In this document: one piece after another, positions 1-6,959 of the stretch
Numbering within the stretch: position 1 is the first letter of the stretch
Layout: every line of letters starts with the position of its first letter
Assembly (NCBI GenBank): GCA_036338025.1
Contig: JAYZDB010000126.1
Coordinates: 1-12,698 of the forward strand
Source of the DNA: JAYZDB01 sp036338025
GTDB taxonomy: Bacteria > Planctomycetota > UBA1135 > UBA2386
Reading direction: 5' to 3'
Length of the DNA: 12,698 nt
The notes under the pieces: generated by a model
The model's input: only the letters and a program-made list of their open reading frames with translations
Database searches by the model: none
What the model was told of the DNA's origin: nothing
Program-made: the position numbers and the translations under genes

Positions 1-1086
1 CTCAACGATGACGACGCCCAGGTGCGTCTCGCCGCGCTCCTGGCCCTCTCCGACATGCCGTCCTCGCAAGCCGTCGGCGCGATGGTCTACGCGATCTCCG
101 TCGAGCCACGCAACGCCGAGGATCCATGGATGACGGACGCCGCGAAGATCGCCGGCTCGGTTCACTACGCCGGATTCCTGGCCGCCGCCAGGCCACGAGA
201 AGAGGCCGGCGAGAGCAAGCCGGTGGCCAGGCCCAACCTGCTGATGAACGCGTCGTTCGAGAAAGTGAACGACGGCCGACCGGCCGGATGGGCAGTGCGA
301 ACCTACGGCGGACCGGCCAGCCATGCACTCGCCAAGGGCGGCCGGACTGGCGACTACTGCGTCAAGATCTCATCCGACCAGGGTTCCGACACCAGTTGGT
401 TCACCGAGGTGAGCGTAAAGCCCCGCACCCGTTACCAGTTGTCGGGTTGGATCAAGACCGACCGCCTGAACACCAAGGGCAACGCCCACGGCGCCTTGTT
501 CAACGCCCACGAGCCCCAGACCGCGACGACAAGCGTCAAGGGTACCGACGATTGGCGGCGCGTCACCGGCACGATCCAGTCCGGCAACCGCGACAAGATC
601 TCCATCAATTGCCTGTTCGGTGGCTGGGGACGATCGACGGGCACGGCGTACTTCGATGACGTCGAACTCATCGAGTTGGGCCCCGAGCGGGGCGCTGGTC
701 CGGGCGCAGCAGGAATCCTCGCGGTCGTCCTCAACCACGCCGAGGCCGGCGGCGGCAAGAAGCTGCTTGCCAAGACAGACCTCGACACGGCTAGATTGCT
801 GACCGGCGGCGATGCGGCGCGTGGGAAGAAGTTGTTCTTCACGCACCAGGTCGCGGGCTGCTTCCGTTGTCACAAGGTCGGCGGCCAGGGCGGCATCATC
901 GCGCCGGCTCTCGACGGAATCGGCGGCAAGAAGGACGCAAAGTACCTCCTGGAGTCTCTGATCGATCCGAATGCGACGATCGCCGAGGGCTATGTGGGCA
1001 AGATCTCCCCGATGCCGCCGATGAATCTGCTGCTCAAGGACGATGAGATCCGCGACGTCCTGCAGTACTTGATGACCCTGCGCTAG
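1..1086 (+). CDS. PVC-type multidomain cytochrome c protein (HEAT / CBM-like / heme), 5' partial
   Basis: The reading frame is open from base 1 with no convincing start, so this is the last 361 residues of a longer protein. Residues 1 to about 60 look like the end of a HEAT or PBS-lyase repeat region. Residues about 79-226 resemble a CBM4/9-type jelly roll: it opens with NLLMNASFE and ends with the typical AYFDDVELIE. Residues about 265-361 are a class I cytochrome c of the PVC heme-binding type: CFRCH at 287-291, then GIG, YLLESLIDPNATIAEGY, and Met-rich SPMPPMN (candidate axial Met 338 or 341) before a closing helix. Proteins of this family commonly carry an N-terminal sugar-dehydrogenase-like beta-propeller; that part would lie outside the window. 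Likely exported, acting in periplasmic sugar oxidation or electron transfer (inference). The gene is convergent with the minus-strand sulfatase 3 bp away. Domain calls are firm for the heme part and moderate for the CBM-like part. Confidence 0.9.
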   Translation, partial: LNDDDAQVRLAALLALSDMPSSQAVGAMVYAISVEPRNAEDPWMTDAAKIAGSVHYAGFLAAARPREEAGESKPVARPNLLMNASFEKVNDGRPAGWAVRTYGGPASHALAKGGRTGDYCVKISSDQGSDTSWFTEVSVKPRTRYQLSGWIKTDRLNTKGNAHGALFNAHEPQTATTSVKGTDDWRRVTGTIQSGNRDKISINCLFGGWGRSTGTAYFDDVELIELGPERGAGPGAAGILAVVLNHAEAGGGKKLLAKTDLDTARLLTGGDAARGKKLFFTHQVAGCFRCHKVGGQGGIIAPALDGIGGKKDAKYLLESLIDPNATIAEGYVGKISPMPPMNLLLKDDEIRDVLQYLMTLR

Positions 1087-1095
1087 CGGCTAGCG
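1081..1095. repeat. Palindrome holding both convergent stop codons
   Basis: CGCTAG-CGG-CTAGCG is a perfect 6-bp inverted repeat with a 3-nt centre. The left arm is the last Arg codon plus TAG of the heme protein; the right arm, read on the minus strand, is the last Arg codon plus TAG of sulfatase 1. It could form a small hairpin on either transcript, but it has no U-tract and is short, so a terminator role is only a possibility. Confidence 0.5.
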
Positions 1096-2697
1096 ACCAT
1101 CCCCGGTGTAGATGATCTTGCCGCCGATTGGCGCCTGCGGCCACGGCGTCTTGCCGGGCGCCCAGACCTTGGGTTGCGTCGCCCGGACTTTCGCGACCGC
1201 CTGCTTCAGCCATTGCGGTGCGTTCTTGTGTTCGTCCCTGCCATAGACGTACGGCAGCGGCGGGTCCATCAGCAGAGGCTGTTCGCCGAGAGTCGCTGAC
1301 AGTGGCGGCCGCTGCTTGCTGAACAACGCGAGGCGAGCCTTTAGTCTCCTGACCAGAGCCGGGTGCTTCGACGCGATGTCCGTCGACTCCGTCGGGTCCG
1401 TCCTGAGGTTGAACAACTTGTCACCCATCAACTTGGTGTCGCCGGAGAGGATCGTCGGGAACCGCACGCTGCCAGTAACCTCGAAGATGATCTCCGTCCG
1501 CGGGCTGGGCTCGCCGTCTTCAAGGACTCCAACCATGTCCAGGCCATCCAAGGGGCGTTCCTGTTGATGGTTGCCGCCAGCCAGGGTCACGAAAGTCGGC
1601 ATCAGGTCGACAACGTGCATCATCGCGTCATTGCTTGATCCCGGTGCGAGCTTGCTGGGCCACCGCATCACGCACGGCACCCGCACACCGCCCTCGTAGG
1701 TCGTGTTCTTGGTGCCGCGCAGGGGCTTGTTGAACTCGTCGCGCAAACCACCGTTGTCATTGGTGAAGATCACCAGGGTGTTGCCGGTGAAACCATTCTG
1801 GTCTACGGCGCCCACGATTCGTCCGACGGCGTCATCCAGGCACTTCAAGGCCGCCTGGCGCTTGTCGTACTTGTCGCGATGGCGAGGGATCTCCTCGAGC
1901 GGGCCATGAATGGCATTGAAAGGCACGTAGATGAAGAACGGCTTGTCGGCGGACTGCTCCGAAATGAGTCGAGCCGCTTCGTTGGCGATGAGATCGGTGG
2001 AGTATCCCTGCTCATAGATCGGTTGCTGATTGCGGTGCCAGTCGTAGACCGCGAAGCGTGCCGGTGAATTGTGTGGGATCGTGTAGTTGTTGTAGTCGAT
2101 GCCCCACCCGTAGTGCCCGTACTGGTGCATGAAGCCCTGCCCCATCGGCAGATGCTCCGGGAGCCACTCCCCCAGGTGCCACTTGCCGGTAATCGCCGTG
2201 AAGTACCCGGCATCGCGTAGGGCTTCGGCAACGGTTCGCTCCCGCGTGTCCATACCCTGGACCATGCGCGTCGGCTCGCCACGTTCGTTGTGCGCCAGCT
2301 TGAGCCCGAGCTTCTTCAGGTAGGTGGGTTTGCCAAAGTCCTCGGAGCGCCAGTCCATCCAGGTCCGGAACGCGTAACGCCCGGTGAGCAGGGCCGCCCG
2401 GGTCGGTGCGCATACCGAGTGGGTGTAGAAGCGGGTCATGCGCATGCCTTGGCCGGCCAGGCGGTCGATGTTGGGAGTCAGCGCCGGGTTGCCGCCGTGG
2501 AACCCAGGATCGGCCCAGCCCATGTCATCAGCGAGCATCACCACGATGTTCGGCCGGGGGGCGGTAACCTCGGAGCCCGCGTAGCCGACACACCCGTAGT
2601 GAGCGCCGGTCAGCAGGAACCCGAGCAGAAACGGCGTCCAGCCGGCTCGCGGCGGTGACGGATCCAACATCTTCGTAGGCCTCTGGAAATGGTGCAT
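1090..2697 (-). CDS. Exported formylglycine-dependent sulfatase (sulfatase 1)
   Basis: A 535-residue S1-type sulfatase that would hydrolyse sulfate esters, probably on polysaccharides, in the periplasm or outside the cell. Visible motifs: metal site LADDMGWAD (residues 55-63), formylglycine signature CAPTRAALLTGR with Cys96 as the modified residue, GKWHLG (171-176), NAIHGP (261-266), TNDNGG (312-317) and LRGTKNTTYEGG (326-337). All expected catalytic elements are present and length is normal. A hydrophobic stretch at about residues 20-40 looks like a signal peptide; Cys36 is not in a good lipobox. The start is uncertain: ATG at 2697 has no ribosome site, whereas the in-frame ATG at 2670 has GAGG 9 nt upstream and a possible -10 (TATAGT, minus strand, 2714-2709) giving a sensible leader. 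I kept the longer form. It needs a formylglycine-generating enzyme, which is not in the window. It stands alone, divergent from the DUF4956 operon. The exact substrate cannot be read from sequence. Confidence 0.95.
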   Translation of the reverse strand: MHHFQRPTKMLDPSPPRAGWTPFLLGFLLTGAHYGCVGYAGSEVTAPRPNIVVMLADDMGWADPGFHGGNPALTPNIDRLAGQGMRMTRFYTHSVCAPTRAALLTGRYAFRTWMDWRSEDFGKPTYLKKLGLKLAHNERGEPTRMVQGMDTRERTVAEALRDAGYFTAITGKWHLGEWLPEHLPMGQGFMHQYGHYGWGIDYNNYTIPHNSPARFAVYDWHRNQQPIYEQGYSTDLIANEAARLISEQSADKPFFIYVPFNAIHGPLEEIPRHRDKYDKRQAALKCLDDAVGRIVGAVDQNGFTGNTLVIFTNDNGGLRDEFNKPLRGTKNTTYEGGVRVPCVMRWPSKLAPGSSNDAMMHVVDLMPTFVTLAGGNHQQERPLDGLDMVGVLEDGEPSPRTEIIFEVTGSVRFPTILSGDTKLMGDKLFNLRTDPTESTDIASKHPALVRRLKARLALFSKQRPPLSATLGEQPLLMDPPLPYVYGRDEHKNAPQWLKQAVAKVRATQPKVWAPGKTPWPQAPIGGKIIYTGDGR

Positions 2698-2894
2698 GTG
2701 AGTTCAGCACTATAGCGGGCGGGTATTGGACAATTGAAAGGTCCTTCCAGCCCCAGCGGTGACCGAGTTAGATGTGCGGCGTGCAATCAGCACAGTGTTT
2801 CTGAGCATCCGAGAATTCCCGCCTGCCGCCAAGGAATGTCACCCCCTAAGATTCTTCGTGGCAACAACACACAACGGGCGCCCCTGATAGACCG
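2698..2894. promoter_or_regulatory. Divergent intergenic control region
   Basis: This 197-bp gap separates sulfatase 1 (minus) from the DUF4956 operon (plus), so it should hold promoters for both. Seen on the minus strand: TATAGT at 2714-2709, a one-mismatch -10, with no clear -35. On the plus strand, TAAGAT at 2847-2852 is a weak -10 candidate. Small inverted repeats: GGAC/GTCC (2728-2731 and 2741-2744) and GTGC/GCAC (2781-2784 and 2790-2793). The stretch AAGGTCCTTCCA (2738-2749) recurs with one change at 8015-8026. No ORF of note is present. The individual sites are guesses; the regulatory role follows from the gene arrangement. Confidence 0.55.
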
Positions 2895-3602
2895 ATGATC
2901 CAAGTCCTCCAACCTGCTCCGCAATCCCCTCTCGACAACAAGGACTTCCTGGACTACCTCAAGGATGCGGTCATCGACGTGCCGATCCCGGCCTTCGTCC
3001 TCGACATCCTGCTCGCTGCACTCTTTGGCTACCTGCTCGGCCGACTCTATATCCGCTGCGGGCGTGCCTTGTCGAACCGGCGTGAGTTTGCCCACAACTT
3101 CCCGCTGTTGGTGGTGACAACGATGTTGGTGATCAGCATCGTCAAATCCTCATTGGCGCTCTCGCTCGGCCTGGTCGGCGCCCTGTCCATCGTGCGATTC
3201 CGGTCGGCGGTGAAGGAGCCGGAAGAACTCATCTACCTGTTCCTGGCCATCGCCATCGGCTTGGGACTCGGCGGCAACCAACGGGTCATTACGGTCTGCG
3301 CCTTCTTCCTGATCGCCGCACTCATCCTGATCGGTAGTCGCTCCAAAGACAGCGCGACTCCGACCCTGCACCTGACCATCACCGGTCCACGAGATGCAGA
3401 CCTGGATCTGATCATGACCTCTCTGCGACCGCACTGCACAGACCTTCACCTGCTGCGACTGGACGAGACCGACACCGCACTGGAGGCGGCCCTGCACATC
3501 TCGTTTTCGTCCGCCGATCAACTCAACGCCGCGAGAAGATCCCTGCACGAACTCGACACGCCGCTCAACATCTCCTTCCTGGACACCCAGGGCCTGGCAT
3601 GA
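2895..3602 (+). CDS. DUF4956 family inner-membrane protein
   Basis: A 235-residue membrane protein. Hydrophobic segments lie at about 32-54, 68-101 (possibly two short helices), 112-127 and 131-147. The family hallmark is seen at about 92-126: a Gly/Leu-rich helix, the polar GALSIVRFRSAVKEPEE loop, then LIYLFLAIAIGLGLG. Residues about 155-235 form a soluble tail with alternating beta-like and helical stretches, resembling an ACT-like fold such as that after some MgtC-type proteins (weak resemblance). The biochemical function of DUF4956 is not known to me; the family is recalled next to VTC-domain and CotH genes. First gene of a four-gene operon: its TGA overlaps the next ATG in ATGA, so translation is probably coupled. 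Start chosen as the only good ATG after the intergenic region; no ribosome site is visible. I infer a transport or scaffold role for the VTC and CotH products. Confidence 0.9.
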   Translation: MIQVLQPAPQSPLDNKDFLDYLKDAVIDVPIPAFVLDILLAALFGYLLGRLYIRCGRALSNRREFAHNFPLLVVTTMLVISIVKSSLALSLGLVGALSIVRFRSAVKEPEELIYLFLAIAIGLGLGGNQRVITVCAFFLIAALILIGSRSKDSATPTLHLTITGPRDADLDLIMTSLRPHCTDLHLLRLDETDTALEAALHISFSSADQLNAARRSLHELDTPLNISFLDTQGLA

Positions 3603-6268
3603 GGATCTATTCCGACGAGACTCTGAAGCGCCGGCGCCTCTTCAGTCTCCCGGGGCTCACAACTGCCTTCCTGCTGGTCGCAACCATGTGTTGCGTTCTC
3701 CTGGTCGGAGCCATTATCGGGTTGCGCGTCGCCGACAGTCCCTCGCTGTACGGATTCAATCGCTGGCTTCTGGACACCTACATTGCCAAGCGGATCGTGA
3801 CGCCAGCGATCTGGAACGTCTCGGCCATGATGGGCGGTGGCGTGCAGATTCCGCTCAACATGCTCGAAGGCGTCGTGATGGCCGATGCCGAGCCGATGCT
3901 CCTGGATATCAAGTGGAAGAGCTTTCAAGCGCTCAAGTACCAACGGGACAAGGCGCTCGAAGAGGGGCTCCTGTTCGCCGGTCCAGATGATTACGTGCCA
4001 ATCGGTGTTCGCTTTCGAGGCTCGTCGCACAACGGCAAGGCTCGGCTCAAGGGCCGGCTGCCGGATCACTGGTCAACCGACAAGTGGTCGCTACGAATCA
4101 AGCTCAGTGGAAACGAGACCTTGTTGGGAATGCGGCGCTTCTCGCTACAGGCACCTGAGACCCGCAACTTCCTGTCCGAGTGGATCGCCCTGGAGATGAT
4201 GCGTCGAGAGGGCTTGCTGGCGGTCCAATACCATTTTGTCGACCTCAGCATCAACGGGGTGGCGAAGGGTCTGTTCGCTCTGGAAGAGAGTTTTGACAAG
4301 CACGTGCTCGAGCGCGGACGTCGGCGCGAAGGACCGATCCTCCGCTTCGACAACGATGCATCACTCCGCGCCTACGGTGCTCGTGGCGACTTCGAGGCCG
4401 GACCTGGTGAGTACACTGCCAGCCCGATCGTGGGGCGGGATACCGAGACCGGTCATGGGTCCGCGCTCGAACGCGCCATCGGCATGTTGGAGGCGTTTCG
4501 CTCGGGCCAACAGCCGGCGCACCGTGTGTTCCACCTCGAACGCATGGCTACCTTTCTCGCAATTCGCGAGATCGTGGGGTCCCAGGAGATCGATTGGCGC
4601 GACATGCGCTTCTATTTCGACCCGATTCGGTCACTGCTCGAGCCGATCGGCTACGACAACCACGCTGGCGGCAAGATCAATCGTCTGTTCTGTCACGACG
4701 GCGGCATCTACTCGAAGTCCTCCAAAAAGACGCCGGAATCACAACGCCTGCCGAACTTTGTCCGCAGTCTGTTCCAAGACCGGTCCTTGGTAGCTGCCTA
4801 CGTCGCAGAACTTGAGCGCCTCTCACCCAAGGGCCGGGTTGTCGGGTTCTTCAAGCAGCTCAATCAGGATCTGCAGCAATCCCTGGTCAACCTCTACGGC
4901 GAGTATCCGTACGCCAGTTCCACCGTCGGGAATATGCGCCACAACGCTGCCTTCATCCAAGAGCTGCTACAGCAATCCAACTCCCTCAATGCCTACAGTT
5001 ACTCGCTCGAAGACGCCAATCTCCGGGTTCTGGTCGGCAACACCCAGAGTCTACCCATCGAGATTCTCGGTCTCTCCATCGCAGGCGCTGAGCCTGTTCC
5101 TCCCACCGACGCGGTGTATCTCGGCTCCAAACGGCGCGCCGAAGCGATCCAACTGAAAGAACTCAGCTTCAAGGCTCCGGACGGCACGAACTTCAGCGCC
5201 TTGGATCCAGCCAGCTTGAAGGTCTCGTATCGTTTCGCTGGGTCAAAGCGGTCACAGCTTGTCCCGATTCATCCCTGGAGTATCCGACCACCGGGAGTGT
5301 CCAAAACGGACTGGAGTTGGGACCGGGACGGCTACCGCAAGATCGACTGGCTGAGCGTGGATGAGGAGCAGAAGATCATCACAATCCGCCCCGGTTCCTG
5401 GGTCCTTGCGCAAACCCTGGTCATTCCCGCCGGCTACTCCCTGGTCGCTTCGCACGGCGTCTCCCTGGACCTGAAGAAAGCCGCCAACCTGATCAGCTAT
5501 TCCCCCCTTCTATTCGGCGGCTCAAAGAGCGATCCCGTGGTCGTGAAATCGAGCGACGGCACTGGGCAGGGTGTTGTGGTGCTGGATGCGCCGACCCCGT
5601 CCAAACTGCGCAACGTTCGCTTCGAGGGCCTTGGCACTCCGGAGCAGAGCGGCTGGTCGGTTCCAGGTTCGGTGACTTTCTACGAGTCGGACGTAGTTCT
5701 CGACTACGTGCAGTTTCACACCAACCGCAGCGAAGATGCCCTGAACGTCGTGCGGTGCCAGGTCGAGATGCGCAACATCAGCTTTGTGGATATCCAGGCC
5801 GACGCCTTCGACGGCGATTTTGTCACCGGCACTCTGAGTGACTGTACCTTTCTACGCTGCGGTAACGACGGCATCGACGTCTCTGGATCTACGCTCTCGA
5901 TCCACGACAGCCGGTTCGCCGAAGTCCAGGACAAGGCGATCAGCGCCGGAGAACGCAGCCGGGTCGAAGCGGAGATGGTGGAGATCCGCGATTCCCAACT
6001 AGCCTGTACCAGCAAGGATGCCTCCGTCCTGATCATCAAGAACAGCTTGATCAAGGACACCGCAGTCGGCTTCATCGCCTTTCAAAAGAAGTCCGAATTC
6101 TCCGGAGCCTCCATTCGAACTTCCAAGTGCCGTCTCGAGGGCGTGAAGGAGCCGTACCTGATCGAGAAGAACTCCCACTTGACCCGTGACGGCAAGTGGA
6201 CAACGCCCAATCACAAGAAAGTAGAGCCGCTGCTCTACGGCAACAAGTACGGCCGGAGCAGCAAATGA
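3599..6268 (+). CDS. CotH-type kinase fused to a right-handed beta-helix, membrane anchored
   Basis: An 889-residue protein with one N-terminal membrane segment (about 20-44) after a basic start, so the bulk should face the periplasm. Residues about 135-400 match the CotH kinase family: VRFRGSSHNGKARLKGR (137-153), KWSLRIKL (162-169), NGVAKGLFALEES (219-231), ILRFDND (247-253), IDWRDMRFYFDP (331-342) and LEPIGYDNHAGG (347-358). D332 and D353 are the candidate catalytic and metal Asp residues; D335 sits where many CotH proteins have Asn. Residues about 580-850 are a parallel beta-helix with repeated short strands, including GNDGIDVSGS (755-764), DKAISAGERS (778-787), CTSKDAS (803-809) and FQKKSEFSG (828-836). 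Spore-coat CotH phosphorylates coat proteins in Bacillus; here the target is unknown and no spore context exists. Both ends are ATGA overlaps with its neighbours. Family call is strong; activity and substrate are inferred. Confidence 0.92.
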   Translation: MRIYSDETLKRRRLFSLPGLTTAFLLVATMCCVLLVGAIIGLRVADSPSLYGFNRWLLDTYIAKRIVTPAIWNVSAMMGGGVQIPLNMLEGVVMADAEPMLLDIKWKSFQALKYQRDKALEEGLLFAGPDDYVPIGVRFRGSSHNGKARLKGRLPDHWSTDKWSLRIKLSGNETLLGMRRFSLQAPETRNFLSEWIALEMMRREGLLAVQYHFVDLSINGVAKGLFALEESFDKHVLERGRRREGPILRFDNDASLRAYGARGDFEAGPGEYTASPIVGRDTETGHGSALERAIGMLEAFRSGQQPAHRVFHLERMATFLAIREIVGSQEIDWRDMRFYFDPIRSLLEPIGYDNHAGGKINRLFCHDGGIYSKSSKKTPESQRLPNFVRSLFQDRSLVAAYVAELERLSPKGRVVGFFKQLNQDLQQSLVNLYGEYPYASSTVGNMRHNAAFIQELLQQSNSLNAYSYSLEDANLRVLVGNTQSLPIEILGLSIAGAEPVPPTDAVYLGSKRRAEAIQLKELSFKAPDGTNFSALDPASLKVSYRFAGSKRSQLVPIHPWSIRPPGVSKTDWSWDRDGYRKIDWLSVDEEQKIITIRPGSWVLAQTLVIPAGYSLVASHGVSLDLKKAANLISYSPLLFGGSKSDPVVVKSSDGTGQGVVVLDAPTPSKLRNVRFEGLGTPEQSGWSVPGSVTFYESDVVLDYVQFHTNRSEDALNVVRCQVEMRNISFVDIQADAFDGDFVTGTLSDCTFLRCGNDGIDVSGSTLSIHDSRFAEVQDKAISAGERSRVEAEMVEIRDSQLACTSKDASVLIIKNSLIKDTAVGFIAFQKKSEFSGASIRTSKCRLEGVKEPYLIEKNSHLTRDGKWTTPNHKKVEPLLYGNKYGRSSK

Positions 6269-6957
6269 GCGCTGTCGTCAGCCAATTCCGCTACGAGCGC
6301 AAGTTCCTCATCAGGGCTCGTTCGGAACGGTTCGTCGAGGCCGTTGTGCGTCAGCACCCCCGGTTGTTTCGGGTCGCATACCCCGAGCGCGCCGTCAACA
6401 ACGTGTATCTCGACACGTCCAGGCTCAAGAGCCTGCACGACAACATCCAGGGAGTCCGCAATCGGACCAAAACTCGCATCCGCTGGTATGGAGACATGCA
6501 GGGTCTCGCGTCAAGCCCCAAGCTGGAGTTCAAGATCAAGCGCGGGCTGGTCGGCACCAAGGAGATCTACGCCTTGCCGCCACTCGACACTACGACAGGT
6601 GAAATTGAGGCCGCCGTCAAAGAACAGGTTCGCGCTGCTGACCTGCCAGGAAACGTCTCGCTACAGATGGCAATGATCCGGCCAACGCTACTCAACAGCT
6701 ACGTGCGAAAGTACTTCGTCTCTGCCGACGGCCGTTTCCGGATCACCATCGACCGCGATCTGTGCTTCTTTGCGGCACGTAATCCTTGGATCCGTCAACG
6801 GGCCCAGCAGAACGCAACTGTGTTGGAACTCAAGTACGCCGAGGGCGACAACAGCGAGGCCTGCGAGCTATCCCAGGACCTGGGGTTCAGACTGTCTCGC
6901 AACTCCAAGTACGTCACCGGCATGGATCTGCTTTTCGGCGTCGCAGACTCGTACTAG
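6265..6957 (+). CDS. VTC-domain tunnel enzyme (polyphosphate-polymerase-type)
   Basis: A 230-residue soluble protein with no signal or membrane segment, so it is predicted cytoplasmic. It fits the VTC domain of the triphosphate tunnel metalloenzyme superfamily, whose yeast member Vtc4 makes polyphosphate from ATP. Tunnel-type residues visible in order: FRYERKF (8-14), NNVYLDT (45-51), KTRIRWYG with R71 and R73 (69-76), KLEFKIKRG with E88, K90 and K92 (86-94), RFRITIDRD (157-165), LELKYAEG with E188 and K190 (187-194) and SKYVTGMD (214-221). This basic-rich tunnel set with acidic metal ligands is complete, so the enzyme is probably active. Start set at ATG 6265, inside the ATGA overlap with the CotH stop; an upstream in-frame start at 6196 would bury 69 nt in CotH and add non-family residues. 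Product could be polyphosphate or another nucleotide-derived phosphoryl chain; not decidable from sequence. Confidence 0.93.
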   Translation: MSAVVSQFRYERKFLIRARSERFVEAVVRQHPRLFRVAYPERAVNNVYLDTSRLKSLHDNIQGVRNRTKTRIRWYGDMQGLASSPKLEFKIKRGLVGTKEIYALPPLDTTTGEIEAAVKEQVRAADLPGNVSLQMAMIRPTLLNSYVRKYFVSADGRFRITIDRDLCFFAARNPWIRQRAQQNATVLELKYAEGDNSEACELSQDLGFRLSRNSKYVTGMDLLFGVADSY

Positions 6958-6959
6958 CC

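Noticed and set aside
370..873. 167-residue minus-strand open frame
   Set aside because: Antisense to the CBM-like part of the heme protein; no family signal.
3518..4069. 183-residue minus-strand open frame
   Set aside because: Antisense to the DUF4956/CotH junction; no recognisable domain.
6196..6264. Earlier start for the VTC gene
   Set aside because: Added residues are a shadow of the CotH C-terminus; the ATGA overlap at 6265 is the natural start and family homology begins just after it.
3599..6268. Evidence for a sporulation locus because of CotH
   Set aside because: No other spore genes are present, and CotH-type kinases are widespread in non-spore-formers next to VTC and DUF4956 genes.
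6786..6959. Upstream extension of the phosphoesterase-like gene into the VTC gene
   Set aside because: It would overlap VTC by over 170 nt and hide the signal peptide; ATG 6960 gives a normal exported N-terminus.
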